Source: Rathayibacter sp. VKM Ac-2856 (lineage in GTDB: Bacteria > Actinomycetota > Actinomycetes > Actinomycetales > Microbacteriaceae). From it: a DNA stretch of 64,000 nt. Shown here in pieces: positions 17,587-25,738 of the stretch (position 1 is its first letter; each line of letters opens with the position of its first letter). A program made the position numbers and the translations under genes. The notes under the pieces are model-generated. The model ran no database searches, had not been told where the DNA came from, and worked only from the letters and a program-made list of their open reading frames with translations. Location of the stretch: positions 476,465 through 540,464 of the forward strand of contig NZ_JABMLF010000002.1 of NCBI RefSeq assembly GCF_013205055.1, in the 5' to 3' direction.

Positions 17587-18876
17587 CTACAGTCTGAGCG
17601 CCAGCCATTGGAGAAATGGAAGCGCAATATCTTTGTCTTGCTCCTGGTAGGATGGCCACGCTGCCCGGGATTGCTGCATCGCGAGCAGTAGGAGAGGATG
17701 TTGGAGCACCTTAGCCGCGGCCTCCAAGCATCGTTTCCAGTCAGCGTCGGCGCTTGGGGTCGATTCGACGTCGATAACGGTAATGTTCGGATTCAGCGTG
17801 GCAAGCTGGTCGAGTTCGGTTCGAAATTGTAGAAGGCTTTCCATAGATGCTTGGGGCCACCTCAAGCAATACTTGCGGAATAGACTATCGCTTTCCCGCA
17901 ACCAGAATATGGGGACGTTCGCATCTGTTGTGCCGAAGACGTCGGTGTTCACGCCGTCTAGTGGAGGAGCATGATGCGCCCACACGACTGCAGGCGGGGG
18001 GTCATCTAAATGATTTTGATGAGCTCGCGCGCGAGGCTCCCACTCTGTTGCGCCCAGCCACGCAGGAATTCCCATTTGCTCCATGGCCTCGTCCCTCGTG
18101 AGTGTCAGACCGTACCCGAGCGCGACCGAGACGAGTTTGGCTACCTCGTTTGCGCCTGAATCGATGTTGATGCCATATATACACACGGAGGGAACTGAGG
18201 GATAAGGCGCACGCAAGCTAGGAAGGGTAGGGGTTCTTGCGTGACTGATCGTCCAATGGGAGACGCTGGAGTCTGATCCCGACCAGCGCGAGTTGAGCTG
18301 TCCAGGGACCGCATGTGTACGACGGAGTACGTCGTGCCAAAGTGGATCGTCGAAAATTGCACTAAAGCTCGTCGCTCCTCCGTCCACGCGCCTCAGGTCG
18401 ACCTGGTCTTCCACATGCATGCGGCATGACGTTGGGCCAGCCGTGACCGGCCACATTGCTACCGACCATTGGGCCGAATTTCGTGCGATACGTGTGATGC
18501 TCGCGACGCCGCTTGACCTGTCGAGCTGGCCAAGCTCGTTTTTCAGCGCACGGAGACGCATTTCGAGTCGTTGGATGTTGTAACCCATTCTTGCTGCCTC
18601 GGCCGCGCGAGACGTACCTAGCAAACCCATTTCTCGAAGGATAAAGGTTGGGTCATCTGCTCCTGCAGCTTCCCCTCCCATGCCCAGAGCTTTGCTGATA
18701 ATTGGGATTGCGGCGAGGGGTGTAGCTGTTCGGCCTCTTCGCCAGTTCGAGACGATCGCCGGCGTTGCCGCGAGGGTTGGGACGAGTTGTTGAAGCTCAG
18801 CATCAGAGACTTCACGCAATTTCGCGTAATGAGCGAACTGCTCAGCGAAGATTTGCTCAGGTTCTTGCAGTGGCAT
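17587..18876 (-). CDS. HTH-domain protein of unknown function (429 aa)
   Basis: The N terminus carries an XRE-like helix-turn-helix (residues about 22-62: 'SDAELQQLVPTLAATPAIVSNWRRGRTATPLAAIPIISKALGM'). A helical linker with heptad-like spacing follows ('MGYNIQRLEMRLRALKNELGQLD', about 97-119), then a roughly 300-residue globular part. That part contains 'IYGINIDSGANEVAKLVSVALGYGLTLTRDEAM' near 235, whose layout recalls a P-loop but lacks the GK[ST] end, so nucleotide binding is doubtful. It heads the cluster reading toward 15.7 kb and is divergent from the 71-residue gene. It could be regulator and effector in one. Confidence 0.65.
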   Translation of the reverse strand: MPLQEPEQIFAEQFAHYAKLREVSDAELQQLVPTLAATPAIVSNWRRGRTATPLAAIPIISKALGMGGEAAGADDPTFILREMGLLGTSRAAEAARMGYNIQRLEMRLRALKNELGQLDRSSGVASITRIARNSAQWSVAMWPVTAGPTSCRMHVEDQVDLRRVDGGATSFSAIFDDPLWHDVLRRTHAVPGQLNSRWSGSDSSVSHWTISHARTPTLPSLRAPYPSVPSVCIYGINIDSGANEVAKLVSVALGYGLTLTRDEAMEQMGIPAWLGATEWEPRARAHQNHLDDPPPAVVWAHHAPPLDGVNTDVFGTTDANVPIFWLRESDSLFRKYCLRWPQASMESLLQFRTELDQLATLNPNITVIDVESTPSADADWKRCLEAAAKVLQHPLLLLAMQQSRAAWPSYQEQDKDIALPFLQWLALRL

Positions 18877-18984
18877 GGCAGGATTCTACCGGCAGGCGGT
18901 AGCTGCCTGCCAGCAATGGCAGCAGATCGCCGGGTAGATTTCTTTCAGGCTCGGGATCGGCTCGAGCCAGAGACGGAGGCAGTC

Positions 18985-19200
18985 ATGTCCAACGAAAAGC
19001 ACGTCGACGGAACCGCAAACGGGCGCTACGACATCTACTCGAACGGCCTCGGCACCAACAAGGCCGGTGACGGATTCGCGCATGATCACATCTTCGCGAA
19101 TGTCAACAAGAACGGGGACGTGACGAACTCCGGCATGGTCGATCGTTCGGACCAGCGCGACAAGGTCATTCGCGGCCTCGGCGGCGCCGCGCTTCGCTGA
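18985..19200 (+). CDS. small hypothetical protein (71 aa)
   Basis: The ATG at 18985 has GGAGGC five bases upstream; the open frame extends further 5' but that part overlaps the divergent HTH gene and is less likely to be coded. The product is soluble, rich in Gly, Asn and Asp ('NGRYDIYSNGLGTNKAGDGFAHDHIFANVNKNGDVTNSG' as the core), and may fold as a short beta structure. Divergent from the HTH protein, with 108 bp between starts. A hairpin follows at 19223. Function unknown. Confidence 0.6.
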   Translation: MSNEKHVDGTANGRYDIYSNGLGTNKAGDGFAHDHIFANVNKNGDVTNSGMVDRSDQRDKVIRGLGGAALR

Positions 19201-19222
19201 CACCGTCCCATTCCTGCACCGT

Positions 19223-19259
19223 GGTCTGCTGGGGTGGTTCATCGCCACTCCAGCAGACC
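19223..19259 (+). terminator. candidate hairpin terminator after the 71-aa gene
   Basis: A 15-bp arm GGTCTGCTGGGGTGG and its near-complement (14 of 15 paired) enclose a 7-base loop TTCATCG, 22 bp after the stop codon. No T tract. Confidence 0.5.
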
Positions 19260-19365
19260 AACTCGCTGCGGTGAGTAGCTCGTAGACCGCTCGTGACCGC
19301 CAATGTTGCGGTGATCGGACTGCGCGGGATTTGCGTCCCGACGGTTACCTCCGCAGCGCTTCGGC

Positions 19366-19839
19366 TCATCGGTCCATGGCTGCTGCTTCGTCTGTGTCAA
19401 CAGCCAACCGCTCGGTGTACAGCGGCGGTTGCAGGTCGGGCTCGAGCAGCCCCTCGATGGGCGGCTCATAGGGCAGTTGTTCACCGAGCCGGTTCTCATC
19501 GGTGGAGTCTGCGAACGGTCCGTCCTGCGAGAGAAATGCGGTCATGTGCGGGTCGCAGTGGTTGATCCATCATGTGCTCATCCCCGCCTTTGAGTCGGCA
19601 CGTGCCGCCTCCCATGCCCGCCACAGAGCCTCGATGCGCTGCTGAGCTTCCTTGCTCTCCCACCAAGCTGCTTTCCAGCGCAGGCCCCCGCCGGAGCCGT
19701 GTCGGATGATGCGACGCCGGTAGCTGCCGATGAGTTGCTTGCGCACGAATTCATCTGCGGAGCCGTAGAACGTCGTCGGCTCCTCCTCTGCCGACTCCAG
19801 GGCCGATCTGTCGACGCCGCCGTAGATGTCCTCGGTCAT
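19366..19839 (-). pseudogene. DUF4913 protein gene with premature TGA
   Basis: The first 89 codons read as DUF4913: 'FYGSADEFVRKQLIGSYRRRI... LRWKAAWWESKEAQQRIEALWRAWEAARADSKAGMST'. A TGA at 19570-19572 then interrupts. The same frame continues as 'WINHCDPHMTAFLSQDGPFADS...' to a natural TGA at 19366. The family normally has GM(S/T)xWWxxHxDPHMxxLL at this point, so the TGA replaces the first Trp of the WW pair. DUF4913 genes typically accompany actinobacterial integrative elements. Its start overlaps the end of the coupling-protein remnant by 4 bp, as in an intact operon. Confidence 0.82.
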
Positions 19840-20520
19840 GATCCCTCCACAGGTGCGAGCGGCCGGTCAACGGCCGGCGCCGGCTCAGTTGGTGCCGGCG
19901 TGCCCGGCTGGTTCTTCGCGATCGAGGCGTTGATCCCCTCCACGAGCTGCTTGGGTCCGTCGAACCACGGCGCGGTGCGCAGCACCGCCGCGCGGGAGCC
20001 GGAGGACATCAAGATCGCCCGGCCGGTCTTGCGGCCCTTCCGCGGGATAGGGAGCGTGGCCAGCTCCGCGACGTCGACGATCTTCTCCCGCTTCAACGCC
20101 ATGGTGGTCGAGCGCACGCCCTTGTTAAGGCTCGCGGAGGTCGTCTCGCGGTCGTAGGTGCCGATCAGATCGGACACCATGCCCAGGAACTCCGGCTCGG
20201 AGATTTCTCCCGCGTAGAGCTTCCATTCGCGGCCGACCAGAGCTTCAACATGCTCTCCTTTCCGAACACGCCGATGCCCTCCGACCAGGACTGGAACACC
20301 GACATGATCGGGATGCCGCAGGAGCCGTAGTGGCTGTAGAGGTCGGGGAGGTCCGCCAGCGGCAGACGTTCGCCGCCTCATCGAGCACGCCGAGCATCGG
20401 GGTCTGCATCCGGCAGCCGGGCGACACCGCGGCCAGCTCTTCCGCTGCCTCGACGGTCGCGGCGGTGAGTGCGAGGACGTGGGGGCCGGCGCTGCCGGGA
20501 ATCACGGACCGGAGGTCCGC
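19836..20520 (-). pseudogene. VirD4/TraG-like conjugative coupling protein, C-terminal remnant with frameshifts
   Basis: Three frames together give the C-terminal part of a type IV coupling ATPase: 'CRMQTPMLGVLDEAANVCRW' (Walker B region LDEAANV), then 'LADLPDLYSHYGSCGIPIMSVFQSWSEG', then 'KLYAGEISEPEFLGMVSDLIGTYDRETTSASLNKG... VDVAELATLPIPRKGRKTGRAILMSSGSRAAVLRTAPWF'. The frame breaks fall near 20355-20365 and 20221-20235. The 5' two thirds, with the Walker A motif, is missing and replaced by 92-bp family repeats. This shows that a conjugative or mobilisable element once lay here. Confidence 0.8.
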
Positions 20521-20745
20521 CGGCGTGACTCCGGCACGCGGACCGTGCTTCGGCACGCTGGGACCGCCGAAACCAGCGAGCCGGACGTGAATCATCGAGC
20601 CAGAAGTCCACCGTGGGAACTTCCGGCACGCGGAACACGCCCCGGCACGTTGAAACAGCCGGATTCCGCGAGCCGGAGGTGGTAACGCGAGCCGGAGGTG
20701 AATCCGCGAACCGGAGGTGCCGCCGGACGCCGCCCGCGCTCAGGC
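20521..20745. repeat. 92-bp family repeats inside the island
   Basis: Blocks GGCACGCGGA, GCGAGCCGGACG and CGCGAGCCGGAGGTG recur, as in the arrays at 1-480 and 1880-2475, with less regular spacing. They cut off the coupling protein on one side and the DUF1016 gene on the other. Confidence 0.75.
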
Positions 20746-20800
20746 GCCCGGCTGCCCGCAGCGGTCGTAGATGCGGTTGCGGGCCGTCAACAGGACGAGC
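20746..20800 (-). pseudogene. fragment matching the 3' end of the 22.2-24.4 kb hydrolase gene
   Basis: Read on the minus strand this gives 'TARNRIYDRCGQPG' and a stop, close to the hydrolase terminus 'AARNRVYDHYGRRDG' and its stop at 22176. Both sites also share the adjoining repeat (GAGCCGGAGGTNCCGCCG). It is a short duplicated gene tail. Confidence 0.65.
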
Positions 20801-21685
20801 GCGCGTGGGTGAGCGGCGTGGTGGGTCGTCTCGCCGACGACCTGCGTGCTGAGTTCCCGACGATGACCGGGCTGTCGCGCCGGAACCTGCTGTACATGCG
20901 GTCCTTCGCGGCGGGGTGGGCGAACTTGCGAAATGTGCCACAGCCTGTGGCACATTTGCCGTGGGGCCACATCCGGATCCTCATCGACAAGCTCGATGAG
21001 CAGGAGAAGCGGGGCTGGTACGCGGCATCCGCGGTCGAGCTCGGGCGGTCCCGAGACGTGCTGCTGAACCAGATCAAGAACCGCACCGGGGCGGCTCCGT
21101 CCAACTTCCTCCACCGGCTCCCCGCCGGAGACTCCGAGCTGGCGAAGCAAGATCTCGAGAGACCCCTACGTCTTCGACTTCCTCGACCTGACTGCTGGTG
21201 CCGCTGAGCGGGACTTCGAGCAGGCCCTCACGGATCGGATCACGCAGACTCTCGCAGAGCTCGGTGCCGGCTTCGCCTTCGTCGGTCGACAGATGCACTT
21301 CGAGGTCGACGGGTCGGACTTCTTTATCGACCTGCTCTTCTTCCACGTCCGTCAGCTCCGGTATGTCGTAATCGAACTGAAGAAGGGCGCATTCGAGCCG
21401 TCCTTCACCGGGCAACTCGGGCTCTACATCGCGCTCGTCGACGACCAGCTCCGCGACGCCGCGCTGCATCGACCGACGGTCGGGATCCTCATCTGCGGCG
21501 ACAAGAGCGACCGGATCGTCCGCTACGCCCTAGGGCGAGTCGACTCCCCGATGGCCGTCGCCACCTACACCTACGAGTCCCTTCCGCCTGAGGAACAGCG
21601 TGCGCTCCCGGATGCTCAGCACCTGATCGACGCCATCGCTGCGGACGATAGCGACGACGAGGCCCGCCGGCCGCGGGGTGAATAG
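20790..21685 (+). pseudogene. DUF1016/YhcG-family PD-(D/E)XK nuclease, 5'-truncated and frameshifted
   Basis: The upstream part codes the N-terminal DUF1016 helices ('VVGRLADDLRAEFPTMTGLSRRNLLYMRSFAAGWAN ... LPWGHIRILIDKL'). About 21150 the frame shifts by one base. The C-terminal nuclease domain follows in the new frame: 'DPYVFDFLDL', 'ELGAGFAFVGRQMHFEVDGSDFFIDLLFFH', 'YVVIELKKGAFEPSFTGQLGLYI', 'PTVGILICGDKSDRIVRYAL'. The D-x(n)-ExK core (FFIDLLFF...VIELKKG) is intact. About 50 N-terminal residues are missing, the junction coinciding with the duplicated hydrolase tail. YhcG proteins are linked to restriction and mobile elements. An ATG at 21293 could give a C-terminal fragment. Confidence 0.82.
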
Positions 21686-21769
21686 TCGACATCGGGTCCA
21701 GCGTCGTCGCGGGGTCCCCCGGAGCAACCAGCGGATGTCGGACGACGCTTCGACATCGGTGCTGTGAGT

Positions 21770-22165
21770 CTGACGCGCGAGCCGAAGGTCCGCCGGAGGT
21801 GCTGCCGGAGGTGGTTCTTCGAGCCGGAGGCGGTTCTGCGAGCCCGACGTGTCTCGGGGCTGCCGGAGGTGGTTCTTCGAGCCGGAGGCGGTTCTGCGAG
21901 CCCGACGTGTCTCGGGGCTGCCGGAGGTGCGCAGAAGGAGTGCCGGTGGTCAGCCGGAAGTCAGCCGGGGTGAACTTCGGCACGCGGAACACACCTCGGC
22001 ACGCCGAAACAGGCGGAACCAGCGAGCCGGACGCGGAACGGCGAGCCGAAGATCTGCCGGAGGTCAGCCGCGAACGTCCGGCACGCGGAACACGCCTCGG
22101 CTCGCGGAAACGGCCGGATCCTGCGAGCCGGAGGCGGTTCCGCGAGCCGGAGGTACCGCCGCACC
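21770..22165. repeat. 92-bp family repeats, right boundary of the island
   Basis: Several diverged units with period near 92-100 bp (for example GCGAGCCGAAG at 22041 and CGCGAGCCGGAGG at 22141). An internal exact duplication of about 57 bp (GGAGGTGGTTCTTCGAGCCG and following) is at 21797 and 21864. No gene lies between 21686 and 22175. Confidence 0.78.
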
Positions 22166-22175
22166 CCGGACGCCG

Positions 22176-24398
22176 TCAGCCGTCCCGCCGCCCGTAGTGG
22201 TCGTAGACGCGGTTGCGGGCCGCCCGCTCGGCCGGCGGCAGGCGCTGCGCATCGGCGATCTCGTAGACGCCGAAGGTGTCGCGCAGGCGGGAGGTCGGGT
22301 CGACCTCGACGAAGGTGCACCAGGGCAGCCAGTGGTGGTGGCTGCGCAGGGTCTGGGTCGCGAAGTCGCCGCTCTCGTGGCCGAGGCCGGGCATCGCGTA
22401 GCCGACGCTGCCGTCGACGTCGGTCGACTGGCGGGTGTTGCGGTGCAGGAACTCGGCGAAGTCCAGGTAGTGCTCGTCGCCGGTGATCAGGTGCAGCCGG
22501 TAGTAGCTGTACGAGCAGGCCGCCATGTAGACGTCGGCGCCGCCGCCGAGGGTGATGATGCTCTGTCCGCTGATCGAGTACCGGTTGAACGGATGCGCCC
22601 AGGGCGCGCGGACCGGGAAGGACCACGCGTAGGTCCAGGTCTCCGTGTAGTCGGCGGCGCGGACGGCGCCCTCCAGCCAGCGCGGCTCCTCCGTCAGGTC
22701 GTAGAGCGCGAGGAAGCCGAACAGCCCGTAGATGCCCGCCTCCTTGTCCTGGATGTCGGCGTTGTCGCAGGTGCCGCCACGGTACTCCAGGGTCCGGTGG
22801 ATGGTCGCGAACGACCACTCGCCGGCGCGCACGGCGGACTCGCGGTAGCGCCCCTCCCCCGACACGAGGTGCAGCTGCACGAGGAAGCGGATGACGCTCG
22901 GGGTGTTCGAGCGCGAGTCCATCCGCACCGAGCCGTCCGCGTTGTAGGCGCGGTGGAAGCTGCCGTCGGCGTCCTGCACCTCGAGCAGCCAGTCGGCGGT
23001 GCGCCGGCAGAACTCGAGCCAGAGCGGGCGCTCGTCGCCGAGGTCGCGCAGGTGCAGGTACGCGTCGAGGATCGCCTCGACGCCGTCGGCGAGCATCCGC
23101 AGGTAGTGCGGGTACGGCTCGAAGCCGCCGAGCGAGGGGTTGAAGCACATCCGCGGCGGGCCCGACTCCGGCAGCGCGGTCCGCACCCAGAAGTCGACGA
23201 TGCCGACGCCCTGCTCGAACGCCTCCGGCACGCCCTCGCGGTCGCCGTAGCGCAGCAGCTGGTAGCCGATGCCGGGCTGCTGCCCGACGAAGCCGAACTG
23301 GAAGGAGACGCTCGAGACGTCGAGGTCCGGCAGCTGGCAGGCGAACGGCAGGCCCCAGGAGTCGCCGTAGCGGCGGGTGAGCCGGCGGAGGATCGCCATG
23401 CCGTGGTGGAAGTGCCGCTCGTTGTCGACCTCGAACAGGTCGTCGCGCAGCCGGGCGTAGGTGCTGCGCCAGGTGGCGCGCATCATCGTCGCGAAGTCGT
23501 CGTACCGGCCGAGGTCGACGGCGACGGCGTAGCGCTGGCGGAAGCCGACCTCGACCGGGTGGTTCACCCGCTGCAGGGCCTTCGGGGCGGCGTCGTAGTC
23601 GAGGCCGGAGTAGGGGTTGTCGATCGGGCGCTCGCCGTCGGCGCCCGGGTAGACGTAGTCGATCGACAGGCCCGCGGGCGGCACGTCGAGCGGGGTCCGC
23701 ACGCCGAAGCCGTAGTAGAGGTAGTTGAGCGTCGTGCCCTGCGGGCGGCTCAGGCCGATCGAGCCGACGGTGCACTCCGGGTCGGTGAAGTTCTCCGAGC
23801 GGACCACGTCCAGGCGCGGCAGCGTCGCGTCGGCGGCCCAGCGCGAGAGCGCCACGGTCTCACCGGTCGCGAGGCTCTGCGCGGCGAACAGCGGCAGCGC
23901 GTAGTGCGTCTCGGTGCGCCAGAAGTACTCGCTGCCGGGGTCGCGGCCCATCGCGTCGGCGGGGCCGAAGTCGTTGTCGCGGTACCAGGCGCCCGGCGCG
24001 AAGCACTCGTAGTCGCGGAGGTCGTCGGACCCGATCAGGCCGAGCGAGACGGCGGTGGAGAAGCCGAGGTCGCCGCCGGCCGCGAGCACCTCGACGTCGC
24101 GGTGCACGGAGAAGCCGTCGCCCGCGACGCGCCAGACGTCGGTGATCGCGAAGGCCGACCCGGAGCGGACGGTGATCGTCCCGCTCGCGGTGATCGCCCC
24201 CTCCGACAGCGAGACGTCGTCGTAGGGAGCGCCGGAGTACTCGCTGATCGCGGCGACGGTCTTGACCGTGACGCGCAGCGGCCGGTCGTTCGCGTAGAGG
24301 ACGCGCTCGCCCGCGAGCACCTCGAGGCCGCCCGCCTCGACGCGGAGGGTGTGGTCGCCGGAGCGCAGTTCCACGGTGGTTCCTTCCCGGAGGGTCAT
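22176..24398 (-). CDS. putative (alpha/alpha)6-barrel glycoside hydrolase, unclassified
   Basis: A 740-residue cytoplasmic protein I cannot assign to a numbered family. Residues about 1-330 are beta-rich, like the super-sandwich domains of barrel hydrolases. From about 340 on, repeated helix pairs with Trp, Asp and Gly ('SWGLPFACQLPDLDVSSVSFQFGFVGQQPGIGYQLLRYG', 'RTADWLLEVQDADGSFHRAYNADG', 'CDNADIQDKEAGIYGLFGFLALYDLTEEPRWL', 'HPFNRYSISGQSIITLGGGADVYMA') look like an (alpha/alpha)6 barrel. It is the last of three co-directional genes after GH127/146 and an MFS transporter, so it likely acts on the same plant oligosaccharides. It starts at ATG 24398, just past the transporter stop. Confidence 0.65.
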   Translation of the reverse strand: MTLREGTTVELRSGDHTLRVEAGGLEVLAGERVLYANDRPLRVTVKTVAAISEYSGAPYDDVSLSEGAITASGTITVRSGSAFAITDVWRVAGDGFSVHRDVEVLAAGGDLGFSTAVSLGLIGSDDLRDYECFAPGAWYRDNDFGPADAMGRDPGSEYFWRTETHYALPLFAAQSLATGETVALSRWAADATLPRLDVVRSENFTDPECTVGSIGLSRPQGTTLNYLYYGFGVRTPLDVPPAGLSIDYVYPGADGERPIDNPYSGLDYDAAPKALQRVNHPVEVGFRQRYAVAVDLGRYDDFATMMRATWRSTYARLRDDLFEVDNERHFHHGMAILRRLTRRYGDSWGLPFACQLPDLDVSSVSFQFGFVGQQPGIGYQLLRYGDREGVPEAFEQGVGIVDFWVRTALPESGPPRMCFNPSLGGFEPYPHYLRMLADGVEAILDAYLHLRDLGDERPLWLEFCRRTADWLLEVQDADGSFHRAYNADGSVRMDSRSNTPSVIRFLVQLHLVSGEGRYRESAVRAGEWSFATIHRTLEYRGGTCDNADIQDKEAGIYGLFGFLALYDLTEEPRWLEGAVRAADYTETWTYAWSFPVRAPWAHPFNRYSISGQSIITLGGGADVYMAACSYSYYRLHLITGDEHYLDFAEFLHRNTRQSTDVDGSVGYAMPGLGHESGDFATQTLRSHHHWLPWCTFVEVDPTSRLRDTFGVYEIADAQRLPPAERAARNRVYDHYGRRDG

Positions 24399-24399
24399 G

Positions 24400-25701
24400 T
24401 CAGTGCTTCTCGTCGTGCGTGCGGATGTCGGCCGCGTCCGCCGGCGCCGGCTCGTCCTCGAGCCGCTGCGCCCCCGGATCGAAGCGCCGCGAGCCCGGCC
24501 GGAACAGCAGCGCGACGCCGCCCTCGACCAGCGCCGCGACGAGCAGCAGGATCGCGAACGGGATCAGCGAGATCTCGGCCCACGCGCCCATCACCGGCAT
24601 CACCAGTCCGGCCGCCGTGAAGCTGACCGTGCCGAGGATCGCCGTGACGCTGCCCGCCTCGCTCGACGGGCCCTGCAGCGAGAGGTACTGCACCGGGGCG
24701 AAGCCGAGCGAGCGGCCGGCCAGCGCGAAGGTCAGCGCGCCGACGACGACGAGCAGCGGCTGCGTGCCGGTGAGCGCGAGCACCGCGACCACGACGGCGC
24801 CGAGCGCAGTGACGATCGCCGAGGCGAACATCGCGAACCGGGGTCCGAACCGCGGCACGATCACCCGGCCCGTCGTCTGCCCGACCGCGATCGTCACGAG
24901 CGAGGTGATCAGGAACAGCAGCCCGTACAGGTCCGGCCCGACCGCGTAGACGTTCGTGTAGAGGAAGGGAGCGGTCGCGAGATACGCGAAGCCGACGGAC
25001 CAGCCCGCGGCCGAGGCGGCGGCGAGCGCCAGCACGCGCGGCCGGCGGAGCATCCCGAAGGAGTTGCGCAGCGACGGACCGAGCCCGCCCTGGTGCCGCC
25101 GCTCGCGGGGCAGCGTCTCGGGCAGCACGAGCAGCGCGATCACGGTCGCGAGCGCTCCCCAGGCGGCGACCGCGAGGAAGGAGCCGCGCCAGTCGATCAC
25201 CTTGGTCAGCTGCGCGCCGACGGAGGGCACCAGGATCGGGAAGACCGAGACGATCACGGCGAGGTTCGCGAGCATCGTGACGAGCCGCTTGCCGCTGTAG
25301 AGGTCGCGGACGATGGCCGTGACGACGACGCCCGCGGCGGTGCAGGCGGCGCCCTGGACGAAGCGGGCCGAGAGCAGCACGGCGGTGTCGGAGGTCATCG
25401 CCGCGACGAGGCTCGCCGCGATGTGCAGCGCCGCCGAGACGCCGAGCGGCCACTTGCGGCCGACCGCGTCGCTGAGCGGTCCGGAGACGAGCTGGCCGGC
25501 CGCGAAGCCGAAGGTGGCGCCGGTGACGACCAGCTGGGCGGTCGCCACCGAGACGCCGAGATCGTCCTGCAGCGTCGGCAGGAACGGCAGCACCAGGTCG
25601 ATGGTGAGCGGCCCGAAGCCGACGAGCATCGCGAAGATCGGCAGCAGGAGGCGGCCGCGGGGCATCGCCCGGACAGCGCGAGTGGCGGTGGAGGCGGTCA
25701 T
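24400..25701 (-). CDS. MFS transporter, Bcr/CflA-like drug:H+ antiporter (DHA1)
   Basis: A 433-residue integral membrane protein with about 12 hydrophobic segments. Features: 'LTIDLVLPFLPTLQDDLGVS' in helix 1 and 'GQLVSGPLSDAVGRKWPLG' (motif A between helices 2 and 3), both typical of the Bcr/CflA group, and 'GAACTAAGVVVTAIVRDLY' in helix 4 (motif B-like Arg). The C-terminal 45 residues are hydrophilic. By family it exports small molecules; its place between two glycosidase genes suggests it may instead move sugars or a toxic product, which is inference. It starts 37 bp after the GH127 gene and is probably in the same operon. Confidence 0.87.
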   Translation of the reverse strand: MTASTATRAVRAMPRGRLLLPIFAMLVGFGPLTIDLVLPFLPTLQDDLGVSVATAQLVVTGATFGFAAGQLVSGPLSDAVGRKWPLGVSAALHIAASLVAAMTSDTAVLLSARFVQGAACTAAGVVVTAIVRDLYSGKRLVTMLANLAVIVSVFPILVPSVGAQLTKVIDWRGSFLAVAAWGALATVIALLVLPETLPRERRHQGGLGPSLRNSFGMLRRPRVLALAAASAAGWSVGFAYLATAPFLYTNVYAVGPDLYGLLFLITSLVTIAVGQTTGRVIVPRFGPRFAMFASAIVTALGAVVVAVLALTGTQPLLVVVGALTFALAGRSLGFAPVQYLSLQGPSSEAGSVTAILGTVSFTAAGLVMPVMGAWAEISLIPFAILLLVAALVEGGVALLFRPGSRRFDPGAQRLEDEPAPADAADIRTHDEKH

Positions 25702-25738
25702 GAGCGCGGAGCGCAGGTCACGGAGGGGATCCTGTCCA

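Noticed and set aside
17587-18876. HTH protein as a STAND ATPase
   Set aside because: The only P-loop-like stretch (GINIDSGANEVA) lacks the GK[ST] residues and no Walker B follows at the right distance. It is kept as unknown.
13020-19572. TAG at 13020 and TGA at 19570, both likely at Trp positions, as programmed recoding
   Set aside because: Neighbouring genes use both stops normally, no recoding signal is visible, and both genes belong to a decayed element, so simple nonsense mutations are enough.
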